A DNA stretch of 64,000 nt. It comes from Dyadobacter subterraneus (GTDB lineage: Bacteria; Bacteroidota; Bacteroidia; Cytophagales; Spirosomataceae). The stretch spans positions 1,860,001-1,924,000 of the forward strand of contig NZ_JACYGY010000001.1 in NCBI RefSeq assembly GCF_015221875.1. The letters are read 5' to 3'. Every line of letters begins with the position of its first letter. Within the stretch, counting starts at the first letter, position 1. Shown here one piece after another: positions 9,270 through 18,782 of this stretch. The position numbers and the translations under genes are program-made. A model generated the notes under the pieces. The model did no database searches. It worked only from the letters and a program-made list of their open reading frames with translations, and was not told the DNA's origin.

Positions 9270-10306
9270 GGAGATTCGATTAAAGGGACTTTAACTAAGA
9301 ATTGTTGTGCATCATGGATCTGTGAGGTTTCCTTTCCGGTTTGCAGCCGGTAACGCGCATCCAAATTTTGTAAACCTATCCCGCTGCTTGCAACATTTGT
9401 TTTCCGGGTAATAGAATTTACGACCAGCAACTGTTTCTCGGTTTCATCCAATTTTACTTCAATGTGGAGAATATGATTGGAGGTAATTACATTGTGCTTA
9501 ATAGCATTTTCAATCAGGATTTGTAATGAAAGCGGAATGATATACCACTCGCGGCTTGTTTCAACATTGTCAAATTTGTACATCAGTTTATCGCCAAACC
9601 GCGCTTTGTGTAAAGCCAGATAAGAGCGCGCGATATCAAGCTCATCAGAAAGTTGTACGACATTCTGGTTCTGAATTTTCAGGTTATAGCGAAGAATATC
9701 TGAAAGATCATGCACAATTCTCTGTGCTTCCTCCGGATTGCTTGCGATGGAAATATTGAGAATATTGAGCGCATTGAACAAAAAATGAGGATTTAGCTGA
9801 TGCCGAAGCGCGTCCAGCTGTGTTTTTAGTTTTTCTCTTTTGAGCTGTTCATTTTCCAGATTGATCTGATAATTTCTTTGATCCACTTCCAGAAAATCAC
9901 CAAATACCCGGATGGCCAGCAATACCAAAATGTTGTAGCCGAAAGTTACCTCATTGAAAAAGAAAATGTTTTTTTGAGAATTTAAAGTTAAAAGCTGTAA
10001 CTGAAACAGAAGTTCAGTCAAAACGAAAAACAAAATCAGCGACAGGAAAACCTTGACGTACGTTTTTTGCCTGTTGAACCATCCCGGAATATTACAAATA
10101 TGGAAAAGATACAGATTGCTGAAAATCCAGGAAAATAAAAAATTGGATATCAGCTGAACGCCAAGATACGCCAATCCAAAGCCTTCAACAGTAGGAGAGG
10201 GCGAAGAATTGATAATCAAAAATAACCATGGAACGCTGATAAACAGACTCCATATGATACAGAAACGCCATGCAAGCGCAACACCTTTGTCATAGAGAAT
10301 TTTCAT
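9266..10306 (-). CDS. LytS/YehU-type sensor histidine kinase
   Basis: A 346-residue membrane kinase. Four hydrophobic segments occupy residues 10-135, a short coiled coil about 145-168, and the His_kinase domain starts at LRHQLNPHFLFNALN with H174 as the expected phospho-acceptor. The ATPase has the N-box ILIENAIKHN and the Gly-box SSGIGLQNLDARY. It starts 1 nt after the stop of the GAF gene and overlaps the response regulator, so the pseudo-receiver/GAF protein, kinase and regulator form one tightly coupled operon. Confidence 0.93.
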   Translation of the reverse strand: MKILYDKGVALAWRFCIIWSLFISVPWLFLIINSSPSPTVEGFGLAYLGVQLISNFLFSWIFSNLYLFHICNIPGWFNRQKTYVKVFLSLILFFVLTELLFQLQLLTLNSQKNIFFFNEVTFGYNILVLLAIRVFGDFLEVDQRNYQINLENEQLKREKLKTQLDALRHQLNPHFLFNALNILNISIASNPEEAQRIVHDLSDILRYNLKIQNQNVVQLSDELDIARSYLALHKARFGDKLMYKFDNVETSREWYIIPLSLQILIENAIKHNVITSNHILHIEVKLDETEKQLLVVNSITRKTNVASSGIGLQNLDARYRLQTGKETSQIHDAQQFLVKVPLIESP

Positions 10307-10307
10307 A

Positions 10308-11288
10308 CTATGCGGCAGGAGTCACTTGTAAGCGGTTTGTCTCAAATTGTACCGGTTTTTCTCTGTAAACGTGTTTTTCATGAATCAGGGCACAGACGGA
10401 CTGGACCAACTCAATTTCGTCAAATGTCCATTCCCGCTGATTCATAGTATCTTCCAAACCGATAAATCCTGCCCATTGTTTTTTGTAAAAAAATGGAACC
10501 GCAAGAATGGATTGGATGTCGCGGTTTTGAAACATGTTTTGCTCGCTTTCCGGCAGTTCCTTTAATAAATTTGCAATTGGCTGGCGGTTTTCAAAAAGTT
10601 TGTCCCAGCGTTTGAAGTAAGGATACCAGGCAGAGGAAGAATCTGCCAAATAGGTTTTATCCTGATTATATACACCGGGAGCACGGTATTCACTTGTTTT
10701 GATGATACCAAAAAATGTATCGGGAAGCTTTACCTTTTGACAAATATAAGCCCGGCTCACGTCCAGCGCCTCTGTCAATAGGTTCAGCGTATTCATTACA
10801 CAGCAATCTTTTTCGCTTCTGAAATTGAACGACGTCAATTCCTCCTCACATCTGGCCAAAACCTTTTCATGGAAACTTTGCTTGTTCTGATCCATTTGCG
10901 CCAGGCGAACCAAAGCATTTTGCTGCCATTTAGCCAGGGTTGTTTCCATGGCTTCGAGCCATGAAATTTTATTGGCACTTGTAATATAAAAGTTGGTTGC
11001 CAGAATTGATAAAGCTTTATCCGCATTTACCGGGCAAACACCTTCGGCCATTACAAGACATGGAATCTGATTGCCTAACACACTGACAAGGTCGGAAACT
11101 TGTCCGTCGGGAAGGGTGCAGTTGGAAATAACAAGGTCAAATTTGTCGTGGTAACACGCCTGGAGTGCAAGTTGCTTGGTGGCAGCGATTTTAATTTTAT
11201 AGATGTAACCTGCCGCGTTCAGAGACTCGACAATGAGGCTCTGCCACTCATTTCGAATTGAAACGATTAATAATTTTAAGGGTTCCAT
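10308..11288 (-). CDS. Pseudo-receiver plus GAF domain protein, copy 1
   Basis: I start this protein at the ATG at 11288 (MEPLKLLIVS...) because it aligns with the start of its neighbour paralogue; a longer frame reaches 11324. Residues 1-115 look like a CheY-type receiver, but the phospho-acceptor position is Asn (N56 in VISNCTLPDG) and the N-terminal acidic pair is missing, so it should not accept phosphate. A GAF-like domain covers about 165-310 (GFIGLEDTMNQREWTFDEIELVQ). It ends 1 nt before the LytS-type kinase. A role as adaptor or ligand sensor for that kinase is inferred. Confidence 0.78.
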   Translation of the reverse strand: MEPLKLLIVSIRNEWQSLIVESLNAAGYIYKIKIAATKQLALQACYHDKFDLVISNCTLPDGQVSDLVSVLGNQIPCLVMAEGVCPVNADKALSILATNFYITSANKISWLEAMETTLAKWQQNALVRLAQMDQNKQSFHEKVLARCEEELTSFNFRSEKDCCVMNTLNLLTEALDVSRAYICQKVKLPDTFFGIIKTSEYRAPGVYNQDKTYLADSSSAWYPYFKRWDKLFENRQPIANLLKELPESEQNMFQNRDIQSILAVPFFYKKQWAGFIGLEDTMNQREWTFDEIELVQSVCALIHEKHVYREKPVQFETNRLQVTPAA

Positions 11289-11449
11289 GAAGTTAATCTT
11301 TACGTTGGTCGGGTTCAAAACCACTATATAAAAACACTGGGATTGTCAATGTAAAAAATAGTGAGGTCATACGCTTGTACGGTATAAAAATCACTACTGT
11401 TGCGCAAAAAGATGTTTTATTTTAAAACAGGAACGAATCTTCGATTTTT

Positions 11450-12394
11450 TTAGACATTGTTATTTTGAAAAACCGGGGTATTTTGAAAATGCATATGTTT
11501 TTCATGGATCAGTTCTGAAACGGATTTCAGAAAACTGATTTCGGAAGTAGACCAGTCTCTCGGATGCATGCTGTCTTCAAATCCTATAAATCCATCCCAG
11601 GTTTCATTATAAGAAATCGGAATGGCAAGAAATGATTGCATGTCCCTTGTCTGCCACCACGATTTCTGGTCTGGTTCTAATGCAGCATATTTTATCTGGA
11701 CAGGTTTTTGTGCGGAAAAAGATCTGTCCCAGCTTTTATAGTAGGGATAATTAACATTAGAATTTTTTCTATTTTTTGAAGCCACACCAGGTGCGCAGAC
11801 TTCCAAAGTCTGGACAATTTCCGTAGCATGGTTTGCCGACCCATATTTGCGGCAAATATAAACCCGGCTTATATCCAGCACTTCGCGGAGTAAATCCAGC
11901 GTGTTAAGGATAGCAGTGTCTGTGGATTCATTTCCCGGCGACAATTCTTCTGCACAGCGCAAAAGGGCAGTTTCAAAAAGGTTATTATAATTTTGATTAA
12001 ACAAAGCAATACGTTCCTTTGCAGCATTTTCCCAGATTGCCATCGTATTTTCAAGATGTGTAAGCCAGGAAATTTGTTCAGAGCAACTGATATAATAATT
12101 TGTTTCGGGTATAAAAAGAATCGATTCCGCAGTAAAAGGACATTTTCCTTCTGCCATAACAAGACAAGGAAGTAAATCTCCCAGAACGCTGACCAGATCA
12201 GTAACAGGCCCGTCGGATAGTTTGCAATTGGAAATTAATACATCGAATTTTTTCTCGCCACAAGCCAGTAGCGCATGCTGTTTGCTGTCTGCATGGGTTA
12301 TTTCAAAGCTGTAATTAGCTTCCGCAAGTGAGTTCTCAATAAGGGTTTGAGATTTTCCTTTTAATGACACTACCAATAATTGCAAGGATTCCAT
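11450..12394 (-). CDS. Pseudo-receiver plus GAF domain protein, copy 2
   Basis: This 314-residue protein is a full-length tandem paralogue of the next gene downstream (10308-11288), with matching segments from MESLQLLVVS through GFIGFEDSMHPRDWS to the C-terminal HEKH. As in the other copy, the receiver acceptor is Asn (N56 in LISNCKLSDG), so both copies carry the same loss and it predates the duplication. The 161-nt gap to copy 1 could hold a separate promoter. Function is unknown; two pseudo-receiver sensors feeding one LytS/LytTR pair is the simplest reading. Confidence 0.75.
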   Translation of the reverse strand: MESLQLLVVSLKGKSQTLIENSLAEANYSFEITHADSKQHALLACGEKKFDVLISNCKLSDGPVTDLVSVLGDLLPCLVMAEGKCPFTAESILFIPETNYYISCSEQISWLTHLENTMAIWENAAKERIALFNQNYNNLFETALLRCAEELSPGNESTDTAILNTLDLLREVLDISRVYICRKYGSANHATEIVQTLEVCAPGVASKNRKNSNVNYPYYKSWDRSFSAQKPVQIKYAALEPDQKSWWQTRDMQSFLAIPISYNETWDGFIGFEDSMHPRDWSTSEISFLKSVSELIHEKHMHFQNTPVFQNNNV

Positions 12395-12703
12395 TGAGTG
12401 ATTTTTATAAGGGTTTACTTATCCGGAGCACAATCGCTTTCCAAACAGATTTGTATATTTCGGTATAATGTGTGCAGAATAACAGATCAATTACTGTCGT
12501 CAGTCAAATCAATAAAAACGAAATGGCTAATAATATGTTGGAGGGTGTCGGTGACGTGTGTAAGGAATACAAAGATAACAGAGTCCTTAAATTTTCAATT
12601 ATAATTTTATAAAAAAAGGAAAGGAAATTCTTGCTATTCTTTAATTTCTAAAACTTACTCTCAATACGCCGAAATATTCTTTCGGGCTACTGCGCAGTTT
12701 ATT
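12395..12703. other. Spacer upstream of the GAF operon
   Basis: A 309-nt AT-rich stretch between two leftward genes. It should carry the promoter of the GAF/LytS operon and the 3' end signal of the bestrophin gene. A rightward 68-codon frame here has no family likeness and no ribosome-binding site, so I do not call it. I could not recognise a Bacteroidota TTTG/TAnnTTTG promoter with confidence, nor a hairpin terminator. Confidence 0.4.
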
Positions 12704-13705
12704 TTACATCAAAATATTATCAATAGCCTCAATCGGAGCCGGTATATTTTCCTCGTTCAGCATATCCCTCAAATCGGTTTCAATAATCCGGCAAATGGCA
12801 GTCATAGGAACATCATTGATGGCATTTTCAAAAGGATTTTCACTGGTGTCGCCAACAACTTCCATCGTGTGAAATATCCAGGCGATCACCACATAGAGAG
12901 GAATTCCCAGCCAGACAGCAGCTCCATTGAGTTTGGCAAACTCTGTAAGCAAACCAAAAGGTAAAATAAGAATGAATAACCAGACAAAGAGCTTGCTGTA
13001 ATAGGCATACTGTCTTGGAAAAGGAAAACCTTTTATAGCTTCACAGGCACCCTGGTGATTGAAAAATTCCTGGATTACTTCCATTAACCGGCGGTGGCAC
13101 GATTCAGAAATGTAACCTTTGGCCGCCAGGTCGGTAATCCGCCCGGTTTGGGTTTTCATGATTTGCGTGGCAACGTTTTTTTTCCTGGAATAACTTTCAG
13201 CTTCGTTTTCAGGCAGAAATTCAAGCAATATTCTCGTGACATCCGAGGAAACCTGCGCATGGTTATCAGGTCCAACCACTTTATGTGCGACCGTATTCAT
13301 ATCACCCCAAACACTTTTACGACGGAGTTGAATGCGTACCGTGTTTAAATAAGCTATGTGCCGGTATAATATTTCTTCTTTTATATGACTTATTTCTTCG
13401 GTTGAGATTTCCTCGGATTTCAGAAAGGCAACAACATAGGATCCAAAACTTCGGCTGGCGTTGACCATACCGCCCCAGGAACGTCTGGCATCCCATAGTC
13501 TGGAATATGAAGCATTATTTTTAAATCCAACTGAAAAGGCGACGGCTGTACCGATTAGTCCAATGGGAACAAAAGAAACGCCAAGGTGAATTTCGAAATA
13601 AAAATAAAGCAGGAAGAGTGTGCCCGAATAGAGTAGGAAAAACAAAACAGAACGCCAGGAAAATTTAAGGACAAGGTTCGGTTTGATTTCTCGTGCAGTG
13701 TACAT
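12704..13705 (-). CDS. Bestrophin-family anion channel (UPF0187, YneE-like)
   Basis: A 333-residue membrane protein of the bacterial bestrophin family. It has hydrophobic helices near residues 17-60 and 225-275, and the conserved cytosolic segment following the first pair, FKNNASYSRLWDARRSW. The later segment HTMEVVGDTSENPFENA fits the family's conserved Asp/Glu-rich region. Bacterial homologues form pentameric channels; the one structurally studied conducts cations, so anion specificity is not assured. It stands alone on the minus strand. Confidence 0.9.
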   Translation of the reverse strand: MYTAREIKPNLVLKFSWRSVLFFLLYSGTLFLLYFYFEIHLGVSFVPIGLIGTAVAFSVGFKNNASYSRLWDARRSWGGMVNASRSFGSYVVAFLKSEEISTEEISHIKEEILYRHIAYLNTVRIQLRRKSVWGDMNTVAHKVVGPDNHAQVSSDVTRILLEFLPENEAESYSRKKNVATQIMKTQTGRITDLAAKGYISESCHRRLMEVIQEFFNHQGACEAIKGFPFPRQYAYYSKLFVWLFILILPFGLLTEFAKLNGAAVWLGIPLYVVIAWIFHTMEVVGDTSENPFENAINDVPMTAICRIIETDLRDMLNEENIPAPIEAIDNILM

Positions 13706-14294
13706 TTTTAATTGTTGAAAGGTTACGATGAGTTGGAAATTTTAAATACAAATTTTTCACTTCACAGACATTTTATACCTGATTTGAACGTGAAGCTGAA
13801 AATATACGGGGTGAAGCAACGGATTTGGCGAATGAAATTTTAAGTCAGAATGAACAAGTCACCGTTAATTGTTATTCAGGTTTTTTATCAATTCATAATT
13901 TTATATAAAACATAAGAATAAATCTATTTATTGGATGGCAAACATATTGTTATTGATTAGCTTTTATTGATGCGTTAAAGAATGTTTATAAAATATTATT
14001 TTGTTAAATGATTAATAATCAAATGAAATCTTATATTTCTGACTTGATTATAGATTAATGTTGCGGTCTTGAAAGTTCACCAAAGCATGTAGACGGTTTG
14101 AGGTACGGAATCAACTGGTTCAGGTTAATTTTTGTCAGTTTCAGCAATGATTTCTATCCGCTCAGAATTTTTAGTGAGGATATTTACAACAGAATCCAGG
14201 CAAAAGCTAATAAGTCATAAGCAATCTGGTTTCTTTTTCTAGCTTAAAGAGTCTAAGGATCTAAACGTTTTAACCCTCAAAAACTTCAATACTA
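13706..14294. promoter_or_regulatory. Divergent intergenic region upstream of the 28-kb operon
   Basis: This 589-nt AT-rich region separates the leftward bestrophin gene from the first gene of the long rightward operon. It is the natural place for the main operon promoter and for binding of a regulator. No ORF, hairpin or repeat stands out. Near-matches to the Bacteroidota -7 box (TAnnTTTG) occur, for instance around 14005 and 14130, but none has a correctly spaced TTTG, so no promoter is assigned precisely. Confidence 0.4.
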
Positions 14295-15155
14295 ATGAGC
14301 GCGAACAAGTCACTTTCACGTCGTTATTTTTATCAGATCATGAATGGAATGAATGCGGATACCGCGCACGAAATTCTATCAGAAGACTTCATTTTTACAC
14401 TCCCGACACACCCTGAACCTTTTCATGGACCGGACGGATTTTTAGGATTGGTTGGTATGTTACACGGCGCTTTTCCAGACTTTTATATCAATCCGCAGGA
14501 AATGGTAGCTGGCGACGACTGGGTAGTTACCCGTTGGATTGGCGGAGGTACGCATTTAGGTTCACCACTTTTAACAGTAAAAGGAAATGTAGAAGCAACC
14601 GGAAATTTCTTTGAAATTGACGGAATGACATGGCATACCATTAAAAATGGAAAAATTGTTGAATCAATTGGTCATGAGGATACACTAGGTTTAATGCTTC
14701 AATTGGGTGTTTTGCCAAGTGAAAAGAAAACGGAGCCGGATCTTGCTGCGAATGAGATTTTGGCAACGCGTTATTTTGAAGAAATCATGACGCAGGGAAA
14801 TTTAGAGGTGATTGAAGAAATCCTTGATCCTGAATTTGCCTTTATTATTCCTACACAACCGGAGCCAATCAAAGGTTATGAAGCTTTTACGGAATTTGTT
14901 AAATACTTGCATAACGCTTTTCCTGATATCAAGTTCACTGTAATGCGCCAGACTTCTGAAGGCAGCAAAGTTGCCTCGCGGTGGAGCATTGCCGGAACAC
15001 ATCAGGGAGAATTCCTGGGCGTTCCCGCTTCAGGACATCATCTGATCGATTACGGAATTGACATTTTCACGATCAAAAACGGTAAAATATTTTCTGTTCA
15101 TGTGAATGAAAATGACTTTGGATTGATGCAGCAATTAGGTGCTATTCCATCCTGA
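14295..15155 (+). CDS. Tandem SnoaL/NTF2-like double-domain protein
   Basis: A 286-residue protein made of two homologous SnoaL-like (NTF2 fold) domains, residues about 5-137 and 150-286. The repeats align: YFYQIMNGM with YFEEIMTQG, FTLPTHPEPFHG with FIIPTQPEPIKG, and LHGAFPDFY with LHNAFPDIK. Each ends in a GLMLQLG or GLMQQLG signature. SnoaL-type proteins catalyse aldol cyclisations, isomerisations or hydrations of small ligands, or merely bind them. It is the first gene of the operon and is followed by two more single-domain relatives, indicating local expansion. Substrate unknown. Confidence 0.85.
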   Translation: MSANKSLSRRYFYQIMNGMNADTAHEILSEDFIFTLPTHPEPFHGPDGFLGLVGMLHGAFPDFYINPQEMVAGDDWVVTRWIGGGTHLGSPLLTVKGNVEATGNFFEIDGMTWHTIKNGKIVESIGHEDTLGLMLQLGVLPSEKKTEPDLAANEILATRYFEEIMTQGNLEVIEEILDPEFAFIIPTQPEPIKGYEAFTEFVKYLHNAFPDIKFTVMRQTSEGSKVASRWSIAGTHQGEFLGVPASGHHLIDYGIDIFTIKNGKIFSVHVNENDFGLMQQLGAIPS

Positions 15156-15189
15156 TCCGTTATTCTCCTCTCTTTAAAACCTCACTGTT

Positions 15190-15603
15190 ATGTCTGAATT
15201 AGAAAAAAACAAGGCGATCATTCGTCGTTACTGGTTCGAGCTTTGGAATGAAAAGCGAATTGAAGTACTGGACGAAATCGCGATTGAAAACATTGTTTTT
15301 CACTTCCCGCAAGGCCAGGCGCACAAACCTGCTACACTAAGAATCTGGTTTGAAACTGCGCTGATCGCATTTCCTGATGTACATTTCACTTTACATGACG
15401 AGTTGGCCGAAGGCGACAAAGTCGTTAGCCGCTGGTCTTATGAAGCTACAAATACCGGAACATTTCTTGGCCGCGAAACGACGAGCATAAAAGTAACGGA
15501 TCTTGGCATTGACATTTTCCGCATTGAAAATGACAAGATCGTTGAAATGTGGGTAGCTCAGGATAGTCTGGGTTTATTGCAGCAATTAAAAGTGCTTCAA
15601 TAA
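15190..15603 (+). CDS. SnoaL-like ester-cyclase family protein
   Basis: A 137-residue single NTF2/SnoaL domain, complete by family length. It has the same closing pattern as its neighbours (DSLGLLQQLKVL) and the middle motif ALIAFPDVHFTLHDELAEGDKVVSR cut short here: FPDVHFTLH, then GDKVVSRW. It begins 34 nt after the double-domain gene and is followed by another relative. No signal peptide. It is probably cytoplasmic and works with the ThDP enzyme and GMC oxidoreductase downstream, but the ligand cannot be predicted. Confidence 0.85.
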   Translation: MSELEKNKAIIRRYWFELWNEKRIEVLDEIAIENIVFHFPQGQAHKPATLRIWFETALIAFPDVHFTLHDELAEGDKVVSRWSYEATNTGTFLGRETTSIKVTDLGIDIFRIENDKIVEMWVAQDSLGLLQQLKVLQ

Positions 15604-15670
15604 CAAATCCGTTTCCTGCTTATGCCAACAATTTGAAAGACCACAACAACCCTTTTAATTAAGAAAAACC

Positions 15671-16111
15671 ATGTCTTATACTGCCGAACAAAACAATGCA
15701 ATCTGCGTTGAATTTTTTGAAACTGCCTGGAATACAGGTGTAATTCGTGAAGATTTGTTATCAGAAGATGCTATCGACCATTCTCAGGTTGGAGGCAAAA
15801 CAGTAAGTGAACCAGGTTCCGGAAGCTTCAAGCATATAGTAGGAATGTTTCGTGGCGGAATGCCGGATGCAGCCATCAGCATAGAAGACGCTATTTACGC
15901 GAATGACAAAGTCGTTCACAGATGGAGATTAAACGGAACAGATACGCAAGGAATTATGGGCATGCCTCCGAGCGGAAAACATATTTCGATGACCGGTACA
16001 ACAACGGTTCGTTTGGCTGATGGCAAAATTGCGGAACGCTGGGCTAACGTGGATGAGCTTGGTTTGCTGCAGCAACTTGGTGTGGTGCCGCCACCTCCGG
16101 GAGCGCATTGA
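15671..16111 (+). CDS. SnoaL-like ester-cyclase family protein
   Basis: A 146-residue SnoaL-like domain with a Pro-rich tail (PPPPGAH). Family features are the N-terminal helix ending FETAWNTG, the strand pair DKVVHRWRLNGT and the GIMGMPPSGK loop seen in many SnoaL/ester cyclases, then GLLQQLGV. It sits 67 nt after the preceding relative. The three neighbouring genes clearly share ancestry, but their differing pockets suggest separate ligands. Function is not assigned. Confidence 0.85.
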   Translation: MSYTAEQNNAICVEFFETAWNTGVIREDLLSEDAIDHSQVGGKTVSEPGSGSFKHIVGMFRGGMPDAAISIEDAIYANDKVVHRWRLNGTDTQGIMGMPPSGKHISMTGTTTVRLADGKIAERWANVDELGLLQQLGVVPPPPGAH

Positions 16112-16229
16112 TCATTGAGGAAGTCAACTTTTTGATTTCGTATATAGAATAGCGTTAATCGAAAAAATAACAGACTCTGTCAAATAATTGGTTTGAATTA
16201 GTTAACCCATATTTCAAAAAATCAGTTTT

Positions 16230-17057
16230 ATGTCTAAAAAAATATTAGCAGTTCTTTCCGAGTACGGATATTGGGGAATAGAGCTGGTTGGCCCTCTTGA
16301 AAAATTGGAAGCTGCGGGATACACCGTAGAATTTATAACGCCAAACGGAAAAAAAGCAGAAGCCTTGCCACCCAGTTACGACACTACGTATGTGGATCCT
16401 CCGCTTGGTACTTGTGTAACCACACCACTTGCAGCAGAAAAGGTAATCGCTTTTGAAGCTACAAACCGGTTGGAAACAAGGCAAAATCTTTCCGAAGTAA
16501 TTCCGCAGCGTCCGTATTTTTCAACACCTGATTTTTTAAGAGCGTTTGAGAAATATTACGCTGATCTTAAAATCGCTCAGGATAAAATTACAGAAGAATA
16601 CGCAGCTGTTCTTTTGGTAGGAGGTAGCGGGCCAATTATTGATATGGTTAATAATCAGCGTGTTCATGATCTGATTCTTGGATTTTACAAGAAAAATATG
16701 CCGGTTGCAGGAATTTGCTATGGAGTTGCACCGCTTGTTTTCGCTCGTGATTTCAACGAAAGAGATTCGATCATCAAAGGAAAACATGTGACTGGCCACT
16801 GTATCGAATACGATTACCACGACGGAACCGGGTTTCTTCACACAGATTTGAATATGGGGCCACCGCCATATGTTTTGGAATACATTCTTTCTGACGCCGT
16901 TGGACCGGAAGGCAAATACCACGGAAATTTTGGAAAAGAGACTTCTGTAATTGTTGATTATCCATTCATTACCGCCCGCTCATTGCAGTGTTCATTTGAG
17001 TTTGGTGATCAGTTTGTAAATGTCCTTGATAAAGGTCTGACTCGTTATGGCTGGTAA
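16230..17057 (+). CDS. DJ-1/PfpI-superfamily protein (Hsp31-like, type 1 GATase fold)
   Basis: A 275-residue protein with the class I glutamine-amidotransferase-like fold. A nucleophile elbow is present at AGICYG with C163, an acidic partner at E18 (YWGIEL), and the loop LVGGSG precedes it. It is longer than minimal DJ-1 proteins and resembles the Hsp31 group, whose members act as glyoxalase III, deglycase or chaperone. Its last 11 nt overlap the start of the ThDP enzyme gene, so the two are translationally coupled. A role in carbonyl or aldehyde handling beside that enzyme is inferred. Confidence 0.85.
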   Translation: MSKKILAVLSEYGYWGIELVGPLEKLEAAGYTVEFITPNGKKAEALPPSYDTTYVDPPLGTCVTTPLAAEKVIAFEATNRLETRQNLSEVIPQRPYFSTPDFLRAFEKYYADLKIAQDKITEEYAAVLLVGGSGPIIDMVNNQRVHDLILGFYKKNMPVAGICYGVAPLVFARDFNERDSIIKGKHVTGHCIEYDYHDGTGFLHTDLNMGPPPYVLEYILSDAVGPEGKYHGNFGKETSVIVDYPFITARSLQCSFEFGDQFVNVLDKGLTRYGW

Positions 17058-18753
17058 AACCGGAAATCAGAAAATTATTGAACAATTCCTGGCTGACGGC
17101 ATGGATCACATGTTCGGAAATCCCGGTACGGTGGAGCAAGGTTTCCTTGACGCACTGGCCGAATATCCGGAAATGAAATATATCCTAACTCTTCAGGAAA
17201 CTATTGCGGTGATGGCTGGTGACGGATATGCGCGTGCAACGCAGAAACCGACTTTGGTTCAGCTGCACAGCTCGCCCGGAATCGGAAATGCAGTCGGAGC
17301 AATTTATCAGGCAAAACGTGGTCATGCACCGCTTGTCGTAATAGGCTCAGATGCAGGGGTGAAATACCTTAACATGGACGCGCAAATGGCCAATGACCTG
17401 GTCGGTATGATGGCGCCGGTAACGAAATTTTCAACGATGGTAACGTCTTCAAAATCCGTTTTGCGGACGTTGAGAAGAGCGATAAAAATCGCTTCAACAC
17501 CACCGATGGGACCGGTTTATGTTTGTCTGCCAATGGATATTCTGGATGAAATAAATGATGAACCGGTTTTCCCTACATCAATCCCTTCAACCCGCGTAGC
17601 ACCAGCTAATGAGCTTATCATACAGACAGCTGAAATATTGCTCGCAGCGAAAAAACCAGTGATTTTCGTAGGCGATGGTGTGGCCTATTCAAATGCAATT
17701 CCTGAACTTACAAAAGTATCGGAACTGCTTGGTGCAGAAGTGTACGGCGTAGAATTTGGTGATCTGGTTATGGACAATACACATCCGCTTTACCAGGGAT
17801 CTACGGGTCATATGTTTGGAGAATTCAGTTTGCCAATTACCCAAAAAGGTGACGCAAATCTTATTGTAGGGACCTATATGATGCCGGAAGTCTTTCCGGG
17901 TTTGGACGATATTTACGCCCCTGACGCGCAGGTAATTCATATTGATTTAAACGCTTACGAAATTGCCAAAAACCACCGTGTTGATCTAGGCATTGTAAGT
18001 GATCCTAAACTTTCGCTGAAAGAATTGGCGGATGCCATTGAAGAACTTATAACCGACGAACAGAAAGAAACAGCTGCGGCAAGAGTTAAAGAAATCGGTG
18101 ATTTGAAAGCTGAAAAATTGGCAAAAGAAAAGAAAGCTGATTTGGAACAGGTTGGGAAATCGCCACTTCATATGTCTCAGTTTGCCTCGGTACTGGCAGA
18201 GAAATTAACAGCCGATGCGATCATTTTTGATGAAGCACTAACGAATTCTCCGCCGGTAACCCGATACATTCCACCAACAATTCCAGGGCATTATTTCGCT
18301 ACGCGTGGAGGTTCTCTTGGCGTAGGTTTTCCGGGAGCAATTGGTGCGAAAATGGCTAATCCGGATAAAACAGTAATAGGATTTTCCGGTGATGGCGGTA
18401 GCATGTATACTATTCAGGCACTTTGGTCTGCGGTGCGTCATAATACAGGTGCAAAGTTTGTGGTTTGTAATAACGGTTCTTACAAATTGCTTCAACTGAA
18501 CATCGACGTTTATTGGAAAGAAAGAGAAATTCAGGGCCATAACCAGCCTTTGCCTTTTGACCTTTCCTATCCTGCAATTCGTTTTGATTTACTGGCTCAA
18601 TCACTGGGTGTAGATGCTGTTCGAGTTGAAAAAGAAGAAGATATTCCGGCTGCGATTGATCGTATGCTGGCGGATGATAAGCCTTTTTTGATTGACCTGG
18701 TTCTGGAAGGAAATTATAAGACAGATTGGGTAATAACCAATTGCGCGCAATAA
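17047..18753 (+). CDS. ThDP-dependent enzyme, benzoylformate-decarboxylase/acetolactate-synthase-like
   Basis: A 568-residue enzyme with the usual three domains: Pyr (1-170), central (190-330) and PP (370-568). The catalytic Glu that activates the cofactor is E51 (LQETIAVMAGDGYAR). The segment VQLHSSPGIGNA resembles the active-site His motif of benzoylformate decarboxylase. The diphosphate/Mg2+ motif is GDGGSMYTIQALWSA...NNGSYK. The family decarboxylates 2-oxo acids or joins them to aldehydes. No FAD role is evident. Its start lies inside the end of the DJ-1 gene. Substrate unknown; the GMC oxidoreductase next door could process its product. Confidence 0.88.
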   Translation: MAGKTGNQKIIEQFLADGMDHMFGNPGTVEQGFLDALAEYPEMKYILTLQETIAVMAGDGYARATQKPTLVQLHSSPGIGNAVGAIYQAKRGHAPLVVIGSDAGVKYLNMDAQMANDLVGMMAPVTKFSTMVTSSKSVLRTLRRAIKIASTPPMGPVYVCLPMDILDEINDEPVFPTSIPSTRVAPANELIIQTAEILLAAKKPVIFVGDGVAYSNAIPELTKVSELLGAEVYGVEFGDLVMDNTHPLYQGSTGHMFGEFSLPITQKGDANLIVGTYMMPEVFPGLDDIYAPDAQVIHIDLNAYEIAKNHRVDLGIVSDPKLSLKELADAIEELITDEQKETAAARVKEIGDLKAEKLAKEKKADLEQVGKSPLHMSQFASVLAEKLTADAIIFDEALTNSPPVTRYIPPTIPGHYFATRGGSLGVGFPGAIGAKMANPDKTVIGFSGDGGSMYTIQALWSAVRHNTGAKFVVCNNGSYKLLQLNIDVYWKEREIQGHNQPLPFDLSYPAIRFDLLAQSLGVDAVRVEKEEDIPAAIDRMLADDKPFLIDLVLEGNYKTDWVITNCAQ

Positions 18754-18782
18754 AATCATAAATCCCTCCTCTATAAAAAGTT

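Noticed and set aside
12398..12604. 68-codon rightward frame in the spacer upstream of the GAF operon
   Set aside because: No family likeness, no ribosome-binding site, and it overlaps the region expected to hold the promoter.
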